Source of the DNA: JBBDMX01 sp038241095
Lineage (GTDB): Bacteria; Planctomycetota; Phycisphaerae; Phycisphaerales; Phycisphaeraceae
Length of the DNA: 22,301 nucleotides
Direction of reading: 5' to 3'
NCBI GenBank assembly: GCA_038241095.1
Contig: JBBRGB010000025.1
Coordinates: forward strand, 1-22,301
The first letter of the stretch is position 1. The number at the start of each line of letters is the position of its first letter. Shown piece after piece: positions 1-8,073 of this stretch. Made by a program: the position numbers and the translations under genes. A model generated the notes under the pieces. That model was not told where the DNA came from. It ran no database searches and saw nothing but the letters and a program-made list of their open reading frames with translations.

Positions 1-64
1 TGCAGCGGTCTTGAAAACCGCCGTGGCCTTCGGGTCACCGTGGGTTCGAATCCCACCCCCACCG
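1..64 (+). tRNA. tRNA-Ser (anticodon TGA), 5' end outside the window
   Basis: The anticodon stem-loop GCGGT-CTTGAAA-ACCGC gives anticodon TGA, which reads TCA serine codons. A long GC-rich variable arm (about bases 22-39) follows, typical of class II tRNAs such as tRNA-Ser. The T arm GTGGG-TTCGAAT-CCCAC is at 40-56, the 3' acceptor strand at 57-63, and the G discriminator base expected of tRNA-Ser at 64. CCA is not encoded. The acceptor 5' strand and most of the D arm lie before base 1, so the gene is cut by the window edge and is not necessarily truncated in the genome. tRNA-Ser genes are common integration sites, and the genes that follow look accessory. Confidence 0.93.
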
Positions 65-67
65 CTT

Positions 68-87
68 GCAACGCTTCGCACCGTTGC
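68..87. other. small hairpin just downstream of tRNA-Ser
   Basis: GCAACG (68-73) and CGTTGC (82-87) form a perfect 6-bp stem with an 8-base loop, four bases after the tRNA end. There is no following T-run, so a classic intrinsic terminator is not supported. It may act in 3' processing or be a remnant of the REP-like family seen at 4537, 9623 and 20324, whose hairpin has the same stem sequence. Confidence 0.3.
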
Positions 88-142
88 GGACATCACGCGG
101 AAGTCCCTTGTGATGAGGGGAACGTTGTGGGAACATTTCGCC

Positions 143-1390
143 ATGCGATTCTGCATTCATCGCGGCACCCATGAAATCGGCGGTACTTGCGTCGAGATCG
201 AATCACAGGGCAAGCGGATCGTTCTTGACATCGGCCTGCCGCTGGACGTGGCCGACGCCGATGCCATGCCGCTGCACCCGGTGCCCGGCTTCGACAAGCC
301 CGACCCGTCGCTGCTGGGCGTGGTCATCAGCCATCCGCATCAGGATCACTACGGCCTGGCGTACCGGCTGCCACCCGAGACGATGTTCTTGATCGGGCCT
401 GCCGCACAGTCCATCCTCGAAGCCGCCGACCTGTTCACACCGGCGGGATTGAAACTGCAGCACGTCATCCACATGGCCCACCGTCAGCCGATTGAGTTGG
501 GGCCGTTCATCATCACGCCCTACCTGGTCGATCACTCAGCCTACGACGCCTATGCCGTGCTGGTCGAGGCCGAGGGCAAGCGGCTGTTCTACTCCGGTGA
601 CTTCCGCGCCCACGGCCGCAAGGCCAAGCTCGTCGAACAACTCATCGCCGATCCGCCCAAGAACGTGGACGTGCTGTTGATGGAAGGCACGACGCTTGGT
701 CGCCCAGAGACGGAGCGGGGCTTTCCCACCGAGGACGATCTGGTGCCGAAGTTCGTCGAGATGTTCGAGAAGACCGATGGGCTGGTGCTGGTCTGGGCGT
801 CGGGCCAGAACATCGACCGGCTGGTCACGCTGTACAAAGCCTGCCGACAGGCCAAGCGGCAACTGATCCTCGACGTGTACACGACGCACATCTTGCGGGC
901 CACCGGCAACGAAAACATCCCGCAGGCCGGCTGGCAAGACATCCGCGTGTTCCTGCCAGCGAGTCAGCGGTATCGAATCATCCGCGATCAAGCCTTCGAG
1001 TTGGTGAACCCGCTGAAGGACTACCGCATCTACCCCAAAGGCATCGCAGCGGAAGCCCACCGATCGGTGATGCTGTTCCGGCCGAGCATGATGCGGGATT
1101 TGGACGCGATGGATGGGCTGAAGATCGGCAGGCTGATTGTGTCGGTCTGGGGTGGGTATCTAAAAGATGATCGCAACAAGCCGCTGCTGGATTGGCTGAA
1201 GCGGCGGGGGATTCCGATGGATCGGTGTCATACTTCGGGGCATGCCGATGCTGCGATTCTGACGCAACTAAGAAGTGCGTTCCCCGACAGCACGTTAGTT
1301 CCGGTTCACAGCGAGTATGCCTCTCGCCTCATCGATCAGATGCCGCCTGCGATGTTGGGCACGGACGGTTCGTGGGAGACGGTCGATTAA
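143..1390 (+). CDS. MBL-fold beta-CASP (RNase J-like) metallohydrolase
   Basis: This 415-residue protein is probably a zinc-dependent nuclease or RNA-processing enzyme. The metallo-beta-lactamase motif HPHQDH is at residues 64-69. Further ligand candidates are H131 and D153 (in YSGDF). Near the C-terminus the beta-CASP motifs HTSGHA (363-368) and PVHSEY (387-392) match the HxSGHA and PVHGE blocks of RNase J-type enzymes. The ATG at 143 was chosen because MRFCIHRGTHEIGG is a typical N-terminus for these proteins. An in-frame ATG at 113 would add ten residues, and neither start has a clear Shine-Dalgarno sequence. The stop codon overlaps the stop of the convergent gene by three bases. The family is known to include RNA exo- and endonucleases; the substrate here is not deducible. 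It lies directly next to tRNA-Ser. Confidence 0.85.
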   Translation: MRFCIHRGTHEIGGTCVEIESQGKRIVLDIGLPLDVADADAMPLHPVPGFDKPDPSLLGVVISHPHQDHYGLAYRLPPETMFLIGPAAQSILEAADLFTPAGLKLQHVIHMAHRQPIELGPFIITPYLVDHSAYDAYAVLVEAEGKRLFYSGDFRAHGRKAKLVEQLIADPPKNVDVLLMEGTTLGRPETERGFPTEDDLVPKFVEMFEKTDGLVLVWASGQNIDRLVTLYKACRQAKRQLILDVYTTHILRATGNENIPQAGWQDIRVFLPASQRYRIIRDQAFELVNPLKDYRIYPKGIAAEAHRSVMLFRPSMMRDLDAMDGLKIGRLIVSVWGGYLKDDRNKPLLDWLKRRGIPMDRCHTSGHADAAILTQLRSAFPDSTLVPVHSEYASRLIDQMPPAMLGTDGSWETVD

Positions 1391-2481
1391 CCTTCTGGCT
1401 GGAACGAGATGCGAGTACTCTCGTCCAGCTTCCACTCCTGCCCCGCTTCTCTGTACCTCAGGACGAAAATCCCTGCGAAATCGGGTGCGAGTTTCTTCTT
1501 CACCGGTTTTTGGCCAAACCAACAGATCGCACAGTCATAGTCCTCCGAATAACCTCGTGTCATTCGCGTTTCGGTTACAAGTCCCAGCCACAGTCGATCC
1601 ACCTTATTGATCCCCAAGCCCCTGAACCGTTCCCTTTGATGCTTTGGCGTGACCATCGCTCCATAGCACAACAACTGCGGAAGTGACTCGAACGTCCAGC
1701 TATCATTTTGCATTTTCACCTCCATGACGACTGGACGGCCTTCAAAAGCACCCACAAGGTCAATTGACAATCGACGTTGGTCTGCATCTACCATTTCGGA
1801 TACCCACCGAAACCGAGCCATATGGAGCGGCTTGATCTCCTCTGCTACCGTCGTGATGTCCTCCGCCAGCTTGCCCTGACGCATGGCCCACCTTGTGAAC
1901 ATGGCCCCCCGTCGGATTGGGGCGTCACCACGCGCCGCCGGGACACTAAAGGGTACCAGCCGGGGAAGGTGTTCATATTGCTTAACGGCCTGACACAGAT
2001 CCTCTAATACCGAATTCATCTGGGCCTTCTTGTCGTCGCAGCATTTATGCTTGTCCACATAGTTTCTATGGTTCCTATGCAGATTCGTATCCACGCACAT
2101 CGCTAGCTGATCCTGCAGTTTAAGAATTTCAATGCGGTGCTCGTGGAGTCGCCGCAGTTGGTCGTGCAACTCCTGTGTGCCGGCACTAAATGCAGTGAAC
2201 GATTGTGCTCCGGCGCATTCTGTTAACACTTGGAGATACTGTGACGCCGTGCCAAGGGCCGATGCGCTGAAGACAATACTCTCGGCGACGACAATGTCTC
2301 CGAATCGGTCGTGTGGCTGGCCCGGATTCCGACTATTCCCAGTGTCGAAGGACCAAGTCTGTTCTCCAAGTGTAAATGCGATGCAGGTCGCCCGGCCATC
2401 AACCAGAGCATTAAAGGCGATGTATCGTGTCCTTGGCCTCAGAGTATCGTGCTGTAGCTGCTCAATCTTGAAAGGCATCAT
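1387..2481 (-). CDS. hypothetical protein with a PD-(D/E)xK-like motif
   Basis: I do not recognise the full-length 364-residue family. The C-terminal half has SIDLVGAFEGRPVVMEVK (residues 239-256), in which D241, E254 and K256 match the D-(x)n-ExK core of PD-(D/E)xK nuclease-like folds. E207 in the preceding helix could be the first acidic residue. Residues about 104-128 look like a short coiled coil. The ATG at 2481 overlaps the end of the phosphatase gene by 20 bases and follows AAAGAGGG at good spacing, so translation is probably coupled; a second ATG follows at 2478. GC is low for the window (25 of 60 bases at 2041-2100, against 41 of 60 in dnaN at 8281-8340), suggesting acquisition by transfer. 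Nuclease activity is an inference from the motif only. Confidence 0.7.
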   Translation of the reverse strand: MMPFKIEQLQHDTLRPRTRYIAFNALVDGRATCIAFTLGEQTWSFDTGNSRNPGQPHDRFGDIVVAESIVFSASALGTASQYLQVLTECAGAQSFTAFSAGTQELHDQLRRLHEHRIEILKLQDQLAMCVDTNLHRNHRNYVDKHKCCDDKKAQMNSVLEDLCQAVKQYEHLPRLVPFSVPAARGDAPIRRGAMFTRWAMRQGKLAEDITTVAEEIKPLHMARFRWVSEMVDADQRRLSIDLVGAFEGRPVVMEVKMQNDSWTFESLPQLLCYGAMVTPKHQRERFRGLGINKVDRLWLGLVTETRMTRGYSEDYDCAICWFGQKPVKKKLAPDFAGIFVLRYREAGQEWKLDESTRISFQPEG

Positions 2482-2911
2482 GCAGTCCCTCTTTAATATG
2501 GTCATATACGAACTCATTCGGCTGATACTCCCGCCAGAACTTCTCGCTGTCAATTCCCATCCCCTCCGCCAGTGCCGCGGCCACCGCCGGGCTGCGGCTC
2601 ATGCCCTGTTCGCAATGCACGACGATGGCAGTGTACCTGCCCTGGTGCTCGCGCACGAACCGCCAAATCGCTTGTGCGTCGGCTTCGGTCATGTAGGTGA
2701 TGGGCCGGTTAGGCGTGAAGCCCGCGACCGGTTCGGCGTCGTGAAACGCAAGCTTCAACACACCTTGGCAAAGACGATGCGGACGGATGCGGACTGGGCG
2801 ACCGTCGGGGTCGCGGATCGAGATCAGGATGTACAGCCGGCGCATGGCCAAGCCACGCTCGACCGACTCGCGGTCGCTGACCTGGATGTCAATGTCCGGT
2901 GACTCGCTCAT
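2462..2911 (-). CDS. dual-specificity/protein tyrosine phosphatase-like protein
   Basis: This 149-residue protein carries the Cx5R phosphatase signature HCEQGMSRS. C100 is the expected nucleophile and R106 the phosphate-binding arginine; D58 (in FHDAE) is a plausible general acid. Small phosphatases of this form, with an ISIxDP-type N-terminus and a VHCxxGxSRSPAVA loop, are known from phages and mobile elements as well as chromosomes. The ATG at 2911 overlaps the TGA of the upstream gene as ATGA, and the gene's own end overlaps the next gene by 20 bases, so the three genes form one translationally coupled operon. Upstream in-frame codons exist but would extend far into the preceding gene. The substrate is unknown. 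Confidence 0.85.
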   Translation of the reverse strand: MSESPDIDIQVSDRESVERGLAMRRLYILISIRDPDGRPVRIRPHRLCQGVLKLAFHDAEPVAGFTPNRPITYMTEADAQAIWRFVREHQGRYTAIVVHCEQGMSRSPAVAAALAEGMGIDSEKFWREYQPNEFVYDHIKEGLHDAFQD

Positions 2912-3522
2912 CGCTTGGACTCCATCGTGGCGAGCAGGGCATGTTCCAGCAGGATGGGAAGGCCACAATTGAACATGACCCGCGGGCATCTGTCGTCGAT
3001 GGATATCATGATCATTTCCGTCAGATCACGCACGGCGTCAGTCGGTTTCGACGGGACGGCTTTCTGACGCATGCGGTACCGCAGGGCCTCACGCGCAACC
3101 TGCCAACCCAGGTGCCCCGCGAGGCCGGCACAGGTCATACGGTCGCCGCGATGGAACGTCCCGGCCTGAAACTGCTTGCGTTTGGGATGCCGCAGTGTCA
3201 GCCCCAACACCCACGGGCCGGGCCGCAGGGACAGCCTCGTAAGGAGTTCACCGGTTGTCAACAGGTCAAGCTGCCCGGAACGCCAGGCTCCCTCACTGGC
3301 CGAATCATTGGTCCGCTGGATGCGTTGAGGGCTGGGCTGGCCATGCTGCTTGTGTTCGATCAGCAGGGACAGACCGAGTTGCTGGATGAATGGCCCGTGC
3401 CTGGCGATCACGGGGCGGCCTTGGCGGTAGCGGCCGTACACGCCCGCAAGGGAGCGGGTGAACAATTCCTCGATGATCTGGTCAGTTCGAATCAGAGGCG
3501 TGCTCCTTGTTCGGGTCGTCAT
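2908..3522 (-). CDS. hypothetical protein, first gene of the three-gene operon
   Basis: I recognise no family in this 204-residue protein. It is rich in Arg, Leu and Gly, with no obvious membrane segment or signal peptide. It is called a gene because its TGA overlaps the phosphatase start as ATGA and its composition is protein-like; the long open frame on the opposite strand reads as low-complexity shadow. The ATG at 3522 has no good ribosome binding site. An in-frame CTG at 3495 lies just after AAGGAG and could be the real start, shortening the protein by nine residues. A TATATA box at 3569-3574 on this strand may be the -10 of its promoter, though no convincing -35 is seen. Confidence 0.6.
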   Translation of the reverse strand: MTTRTRSTPLIRTDQIIEELFTRSLAGVYGRYRQGRPVIARHGPFIQQLGLSLLIEHKQHGQPSPQRIQRTNDSASEGAWRSGQLDLLTTGELLTRLSLRPGPWVLGLTLRHPKRKQFQAGTFHRGDRMTCAGLAGHLGWQVAREALRYRMRQKAVPSKPTDAVRDLTEMIMISIDDRCPRVMFNCGLPILLEHALLATMESKR

Positions 3523-3681
3523 GGCAGTCCAATGGCGACCCGGCGCCCGACACGCCGATTCGCCCCCCTATATACCCCGGCGGCGAGTTTGCGTTCTTGT
3601 TTTGGGCACATATTGGAGAAAATAGTTTCAGCCGATGACATGATGCTGTCAGTGATTCACCGCCGCGGAGTCATTTACTTC

Positions 3682-3708
3682 TTGCACATGTCGGCGGGGC
3701 ACTACAAT
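3682..3708 (+). promoter_or_regulatory. possible promoter of the cytidylate kinase-like gene
   Basis: The 237-base space between divergent starts (3523-3759) is locally AT-rich. On the plus strand TTGCAC (3682-3687) and TACAAT (3703-3708) resemble -35 and -10 boxes, but the 15-base spacer is short. The position, about 50 bases before the ATG at 3760, is reasonable. I see no terminator or RNA gene in this space. Confidence 0.35.
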
Positions 3709-3759
3709 GGGTTGCAAGCCCAACGGGCCGGAATCATTCTCTTTTTCGAGGCGACCAGC

Positions 3760-4491
3760 ATGAGCGACCAATCCAGTGTTTCGCATTTTCGGCCCATTCC
3801 CGCGGCGGTGGTGGCGGCGGTCAAGCAGACGCCCGACGAGGCTTCGCGGCGGCGGAAGCCGGCGGGGCCGTTTCTGACCATCAGCCGAGAGGTGGGCAGC
3901 GATGACCCGGCCCTGTATCCGCTGCTCGTCGAGCGGCTCAACGCGGCCTTGCCCCATGAGCGGGCGTGGATGTATTACGACAGGGAACTGGTGGAGAAGG
4001 TGGCGGCTGATCATGCCTTGGCCGCGCCACTGGTGGCGACATTGGGGGCCGAGTCGCACAGTTGGCTTGATGATCTGCGGCAAGGGTTGAGCGTGTACGT
4101 CGGCAGCGAGCCGGTGGACGAGTACGCGATTTACCGCCGGGTGGCACAGACGGTGCGGGCGTTGGCGAAAAATGGGCGGGTGATTTTGGTGGGTCGGGGC
4201 GGGGTTTTCATCGCGCGGGACATGCCGCACGGGGTGCATGTGCGGTTGCTGGCGCCGCTGGAGGATCGCGTCGCGGCTTATGCAAAGCGCGAGGGGTTAA
4301 GCTTGGAGCAGGCACGGCGAAGGGTGACGGAATCCGACGCGGCCCAAGAGTCGTTTTATCAGCGTTACTGGCCCAAACAGGCGATGGCGGGCGAATCGTT
4401 CACCACGACGCTCAACACGTCACAGCTTGACACGGCGACCTTGGTGGAAGTGATTGTGGGCTTGGTGGTGGGACGGGCGAAGAAGGGGTGA
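3760..4491 (+). CDS. cytidylate kinase-like family protein
   Basis: This 243-residue soluble protein belongs by appearance to the cytidylate kinase-like group: TISREVGS at 40-47, YYDRELVEKVA at 72-82, the VGRGG block at 144-148, VRLLAP at 161-166, and a later D..Q..FY segment. Members share the P-loop kinase fold of CMP kinase, but most are not demonstrated CMP kinases. The usual GxxGxGK P-loop is replaced by the ISREVGS form, as in relatives. The ATG at 3760 is preceded by GAGG at 3748-3751; the frame stays open far upstream, but that part is antisense to the minus-strand operon and does not look like protein. The gene converges on the ABC permease gene, with a REP-like element between them. 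Confidence 0.75.
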   Translation: MSDQSSVSHFRPIPAAVVAAVKQTPDEASRRRKPAGPFLTISREVGSDDPALYPLLVERLNAALPHERAWMYYDRELVEKVAADHALAAPLVATLGAESHSWLDDLRQGLSVYVGSEPVDEYAIYRRVAQTVRALAKNGRVILVGRGGVFIARDMPHGVHVRLLAPLEDRVAAYAKREGLSLEQARRRVTESDAAQESFYQRYWPKQAMAGESFTTTLNTSQLDTATLVEVIVGLVVGRAKKG

Positions 4492-4608
4492 GTCTTGAGA
4501 CTTGAGATTTTTACTGGCGCGGTTTGTGATTTTTTTAGCCGCAACGTCCCCGTTGCGCGTCTGTGTGGCGAGAGTTGATCAAAGACGCGCAACGGGGACG
4601 TTGCGGCT
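4489..4608. repeat. REP-like inverted repeat, copy 1, with GTCTTGAG flank
   Basis: Two perfect 26-base inverted arms (4537-4562 and 4583-4608) are separated by 20 bases. Each arm contains its own hairpin, GCAACG-TCCC-CGTTGC. A short GTCTTGAG-type array (about 4492-4508) lies on the left. The right flank, GTGAGTCAGAG, is shared with copy 3. The element fills the space between two convergent genes; it has no suitable T-run after the hairpin on either strand, so terminator function is only possible, not shown. Confidence 0.9.
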
Positions 4609-4639
4609 GTGAGTCAGAGTCACGGGGTGGGGAAGGCGC

Positions 4640-4661
4640 GTGAGAAAAATAAGCTTCTCAC
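4640..4661. other. hairpin spanning the permease stop codon
   Basis: GTGAGAA (4640-4646) and TTCTCAC (4655-4661) are perfect 7-base inverted arms around an 8-base loop, and the right arm contains the stop codon of the permease gene (4658-4660). It could protect the 3' end of the message. No U-run follows in the direction of transcription. Confidence 0.4.
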
Positions 4662-7225
4662 CCCGCGCGGCCGGCGGCGAGGAGTTGGCGGGTGGGTTGG
4701 CGCATGAGACCCGCCAAGGTGGGCATGGCCGCGGCCAAGGAGGCGAAGATGACCGCCAGGCAACCCCACAGCAGCACATCCCAAGGCAGGACAAAGCCGT
4801 AATTGAGGCCCGCGAGTCGCTGGTGGAAGACCCGCGCCACCAAGGCCAGTTGCAGGCCCAAGGCGGTGCCGGTGACGCAGCCGACGGAGGCGATGACTAG
4901 GGTTTGGCCCATGACCAATCGCGCCAAGAGGCCGCGTTGTCCGCCCATGGCGCGGAGTACGCCGTACTCGAAGCGCCGTCCGGAAATCTCCGCCACGATG
5001 AGGTTGCCCACGCCCAGGCAGGCGATGATCAGCGAAGCGATGGCGACCGTGCTAGCGACCCCCAGGAACCGACCGATGGAGTCTTCGATGCGCTGACGAA
5101 TCTTGCGGCTCGACCCCACGACCGTGCCGGGCACGCGGCGACTGATTTCCTCCAGCACCGCGTCGTCATCGGCGCTGGGTTGCAGATCCATAAGCACGAG
5201 GTTGATGGCCTCGACGCCGAAGTATCGGGCGGCATCGTCGCGGGTGCCGAAGACCGCGGAGATCGAAGCCTCGGCATAGGCCCGCTGAATGCCGAAGAAC
5301 TGCACCGCCACATCCAAGCCCGTGGCGCCGACGACGCCCACGACCTCGAAGTCCACCGGGCCGTCGGCGGTGTCGAGCGTGATTTTCGCGCCCTTGCCGA
5401 TGCCATGCGCCACGCGATACTCACGGCTCACAAGCAAGGCCCGCCCTTCTTTCATCCGCGCCAAGGCGGTGGTGGCATCGCCCTCGTCCCACTCCAGGTC
5501 GGTCATGGCGAAAAAGGCGGGGGCATCGACGCTGACGAAGAGCGTGCTGGAAGGGGCGAAGGTTTTGACGCCGAAGCTCATGCCCACGACCGGCGCGGGG
5601 AAGGCCGTGGTGGGGCAAAGGGCGGAGATGCCGGGCACTTGTTGGAGTTGGTTCCACTGCTGGGGCGAAAGGGCGCGGTAGGAGTGGACGAAAGCGTCGG
5701 GCATGGTGAGGTTGTCGAGCCAGCCTCCCATGACGCTGCGCCCGCCGGTCCAGATGGCAAGCAGGATGGCCAGGCCCATCATGAGCGCCCCACCGGTGAA
5801 AGCGTGACGAAAGGGCGTGGCTAGGACGGTGTTGCCCAAGAGGCGGGCCGGGAGTCGCAAGGCGAGCGTGAGCAGAGGGCAGAGCGTGCGTGCCACGAGC
5901 GCCAGCACCGGCGCGGCCAAGAGGAAGTAACCGATGAACGTCAGCGGCAAACCAAGCGTGACGTAGAGCCAGAATGCGGTTTGCGTGTCGATGGGCAGCA
6001 ACAACACCAGCGGTTCAAAGCTGGCACAGGCCAGACCTAGCAGCAGGCAGGCGATGACGCCCAGCCGCGAGGGTTTGCGTGACGCGACGGCCAAGGCGAG
6101 CATCGGGCGCACACGTGCGGCTCGCCAAGCGGGGTAGCTTGCGCCCAGCACACCCGCCGCGGCGGCTCCGGCCAGCGCCAAACCAATGCCGGTGGGGTTG
6201 ACTTGGAAGCCGCCTTCGAGCAGCGTGCGATGCCGCCAGTAGAGAATAAACGCTAGGCCCAATCCCAGCGGCACGCCCAGCACCGCCCCGCCGACGGCCA
6301 GCAGCAGGCCCACGAGCAGTTGCGACATGGCGATCTGCAAGCGGCCCGCGCCGATGCAGCGCAGCACGGCCAGCTCGCGCATGCGTTGCGTGACGCTGGT
6401 GGTGAGGCTGGTGAGGATGATGAACCCCGCCGAGAGCGAGACGAGCATGGTCAAGAGCAGCAGCATGAGGCGGGCGGAACTGACGCCTTGGATGATCTGC
6501 GAGCGGACACTGGCCGGGGTGTGGAACTTGGCGTCTTGCGGCAGGTCGCCGGCGTGGGCGGCTTCGACGGCATCGGCAGTGAAGCCTTCGCGGAGCTTGA
6601 TGTCGATCTGATCGAGCTTGCCGGGGAAGCCGCCGATCTCTTGGGCCTGGGCCAAGGTGATGACCGCCATGCGACGTTGCAGCACGCCCAAGGGCGGACG
6701 ATCCACGATACCCACGAGCTTGAAAGAGAGTGGATCGCCGAAGCGGATCACGCGCAACTCATCGCCAAGCTCGGCTTGAAGTTTGCGCTGGGCGGAAGAG
6801 TCGATGACGATTTCGCCACCATCGCGGATCATGCGGCCTTGCGTGATTTTCAAGGGTCGCAGTTGCTCATCGAGACCGGGTTCGACACCTTGGGCGATAA
6901 AGGTTTCGCTTTGGCCCGTGCGCTCGTTGCGCACAGTGACGCCGGCCTCGAAGTGGCCGATGGCCAAGGCGGTTTGGGGCCATTGACGGATTTGGTCGAG
7001 GAGGGTTTGATCGACCCGGCCGTTGTAGCGGTGGGTGATTTGCAGATCGGAGAGGCCCGCGACCCGGCCGATGGCCAGTTCGAGCGATGCGCCGATGGTG
7101 CCCAAGGCGGCGGCGGCGGCGACGACCAGGGCCGTGGACAAGGCCACCGCCAGCACCAGCAGGAGGCTGCGTCCGCGCCTACCTGCCAAGTTGCTGATAG
7201 CGAGTTGCCACACCGCTGGAGTCAA
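4658..7225 (-). CDS. FtsX-like ABC transporter permease, duplicated MacB/LolC type
   Basis: This 855-residue inner-membrane protein has one membrane segment at about 19-42, a periplasmic MacB_PCD-like domain, then an FtsX domain (about 252-375) with three segments. A central group of segments follows (about 385-492), then a second periplasmic domain (about 500-715) and a second FtsX domain (about 722-845). The duplicated layout of roughly ten segments is that of exporters that move lipids, lipoproteins or peptides by mechanotransmission; the substrate here is unknown. The start is TTG at 7225, supported by GAGGT eight bases upstream. It overlaps the ATPase gene by 47 bases, so the two are one operon and probably one complex. 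Confidence 0.9.
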   Translation of the reverse strand: MTPAVWQLAISNLAGRRGRSLLLVLAVALSTALVVAAAAALGTIGASLELAIGRVAGLSDLQITHRYNGRVDQTLLDQIRQWPQTALAIGHFEAGVTVRNERTGQSETFIAQGVEPGLDEQLRPLKITQGRMIRDGGEIVIDSSAQRKLQAELGDELRVIRFGDPLSFKLVGIVDRPPLGVLQRRMAVITLAQAQEIGGFPGKLDQIDIKLREGFTADAVEAAHAGDLPQDAKFHTPASVRSQIIQGVSSARLMLLLLTMLVSLSAGFIILTSLTTSVTQRMRELAVLRCIGAGRLQIAMSQLLVGLLLAVGGAVLGVPLGLGLAFILYWRHRTLLEGGFQVNPTGIGLALAGAAAAGVLGASYPAWRAARVRPMLALAVASRKPSRLGVIACLLLGLACASFEPLVLLLPIDTQTAFWLYVTLGLPLTFIGYFLLAAPVLALVARTLCPLLTLALRLPARLLGNTVLATPFRHAFTGGALMMGLAILLAIWTGGRSVMGGWLDNLTMPDAFVHSYRALSPQQWNQLQQVPGISALCPTTAFPAPVVGMSFGVKTFAPSSTLFVSVDAPAFFAMTDLEWDEGDATTALARMKEGRALLVSREYRVAHGIGKGAKITLDTADGPVDFEVVGVVGATGLDVAVQFFGIQRAYAEASISAVFGTRDDAARYFGVEAINLVLMDLQPSADDDAVLEEISRRVPGTVVGSSRKIRQRIEDSIGRFLGVASTVAIASLIIACLGVGNLIVAEISGRRFEYGVLRAMGGQRGLLARLVMGQTLVIASVGCVTGTALGLQLALVARVFHQRLAGLNYGFVLPWDVLLWGCLAVIFASLAAAMPTLAGLMRQPTRQLLAAGRAG

Positions 7226-7907
7226 GATTGTTTACCTCAAAGTCGCCGCGATTTTCGCCATCCCCCAGCACGAACACTTGCCGACAGTGCGACGCCGCCG
7301 CCGGCTCGTGGGTCACCATCAGCACCGTCATTTTGCGTTGCTCGGCCACCTCGCCCAACAGGCACCAGAGCCGATCACTGCTGGCGCTGTCGAGGTTGCC
7401 CGTCGGTTCATCCGCCAGCAGCAGCGGTGGTTCAAAGAGCAGTGCCCGGGCGATGGCGACACGCTGTTGCTCACCGCCGCTCATGGCATCGGGTCGATGC
7501 TCGGCGCGGTCGCTCAACTCGAACTGCGTTAGCAACTCCGCCACACGGGCATCGAGCCACTTGCGGGGCCGATGGTCGATGACGCCGGGCAAGGCGACGT
7601 TTTGCGCGGCAGTCAATGTGGCGATGAGGTTGAACTGTTGAAAGACGATGCCGATGCGGTGGCGGCGAAAGAGCGTCAGTTGGCGTTCGTTGAGCTTGCC
7701 GAGGTCTTGGCCGTCCACCTCGACGACACCTTTATCGGCTTGGTCAAGGCCGGCGGCAAGATGCAGCAGGGTGCTCTTGCCGCTACCGCTGCGGCCCATG
7801 ACGGCCACGAAGCCGGGTTGGTCGATGCGCAGGCTCACCCCCCGCAGGGCCGCGACCGTGCGCTGGCCTTGGCGGTACGACTTGTGGACATCCTGAAGGT
7901 GGATCAT
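7179..7907 (-). CDS. ABC transporter ATP-binding protein, LolD/MacB type
   Basis: This 242-residue cytoplasmic ATPase contains every expected motif: Walker A GRSGSGKST (38-46), Q-loop Q90, signature SGGEQQR (143-149), Walker B LLLADE (162-167) with catalytic E167, the following PTGNLD D-loop, and the VTHEP switch histidine near residue 200. Sequence and partner place it in the LolD/MacB/FtsE-like class. The ATG at 7907 gives the normal N-terminus MIHLQDVHKSY; longer reading would add 25 Arg/Ala-rich residues that look untranslated. Its 3' end overlaps the permease start by 47 bases. It diverges from dnaN across about 166 bases. Confidence 0.95.
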   Translation of the reverse strand: MIHLQDVHKSYRQGQRTVAALRGVSLRIDQPGFVAVMGRSGSGKSTLLHLAAGLDQADKGVVEVDGQDLGKLNERQLTLFRRHRIGIVFQQFNLIATLTAAQNVALPGVIDHRPRKWLDARVAELLTQFELSDRAEHRPDAMSGGEQQRVAIARALLFEPPLLLADEPTGNLDSASSDRLWCLLGEVAEQRKMTVLMVTHEPAAASHCRQVFVLGDGENRGDFEVNNLDSSGVATRYQQLGR

Positions 7908-8015
7908 GCGTGGTGCCGTTGCCCGCGCCGCGGTACAACCGGCGCAGTCGGGCCATGATACGGCCCCACGGCCACGATTCAACTTCGTCGCATGAAAAAC
8001 CCCTGTGGCGGCGAT

Positions 8016-8044
8016 TTGTGGGTCGCCGCCCGCCGGTGTAAATT
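8016..8044 (+). promoter_or_regulatory. candidate promoter of dnaN
   Basis: TTGTGG (8016-8021) and TAAATT (8039-8044) are separated by 17 bases and lie 30 bases before the dnaN ATG. This fits a sigma70-type promoter with a short leader. It is a pattern match only. Confidence 0.45.
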
Positions 8045-8073
8045 GTGGACTTCATTACGCAAGGGATAGAAGC

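Noticed and set aside
2899..3759. Plus-strand extension of the cytidylate kinase-like gene upstream of 3760
   Set aside because: It is antisense to the minus-strand operon, has poor protein-like composition, and the start at 3760 has a proper ribosome binding site and matches the family's N-terminus.
4904..5824. Long open frame opposite the ABC permease gene (also 6320-7582)
   Set aside because: His/Gly/Ala/Asp-rich shadow translation of a GC-rich coding strand; the minus strand carries a clear FtsX-type permease.
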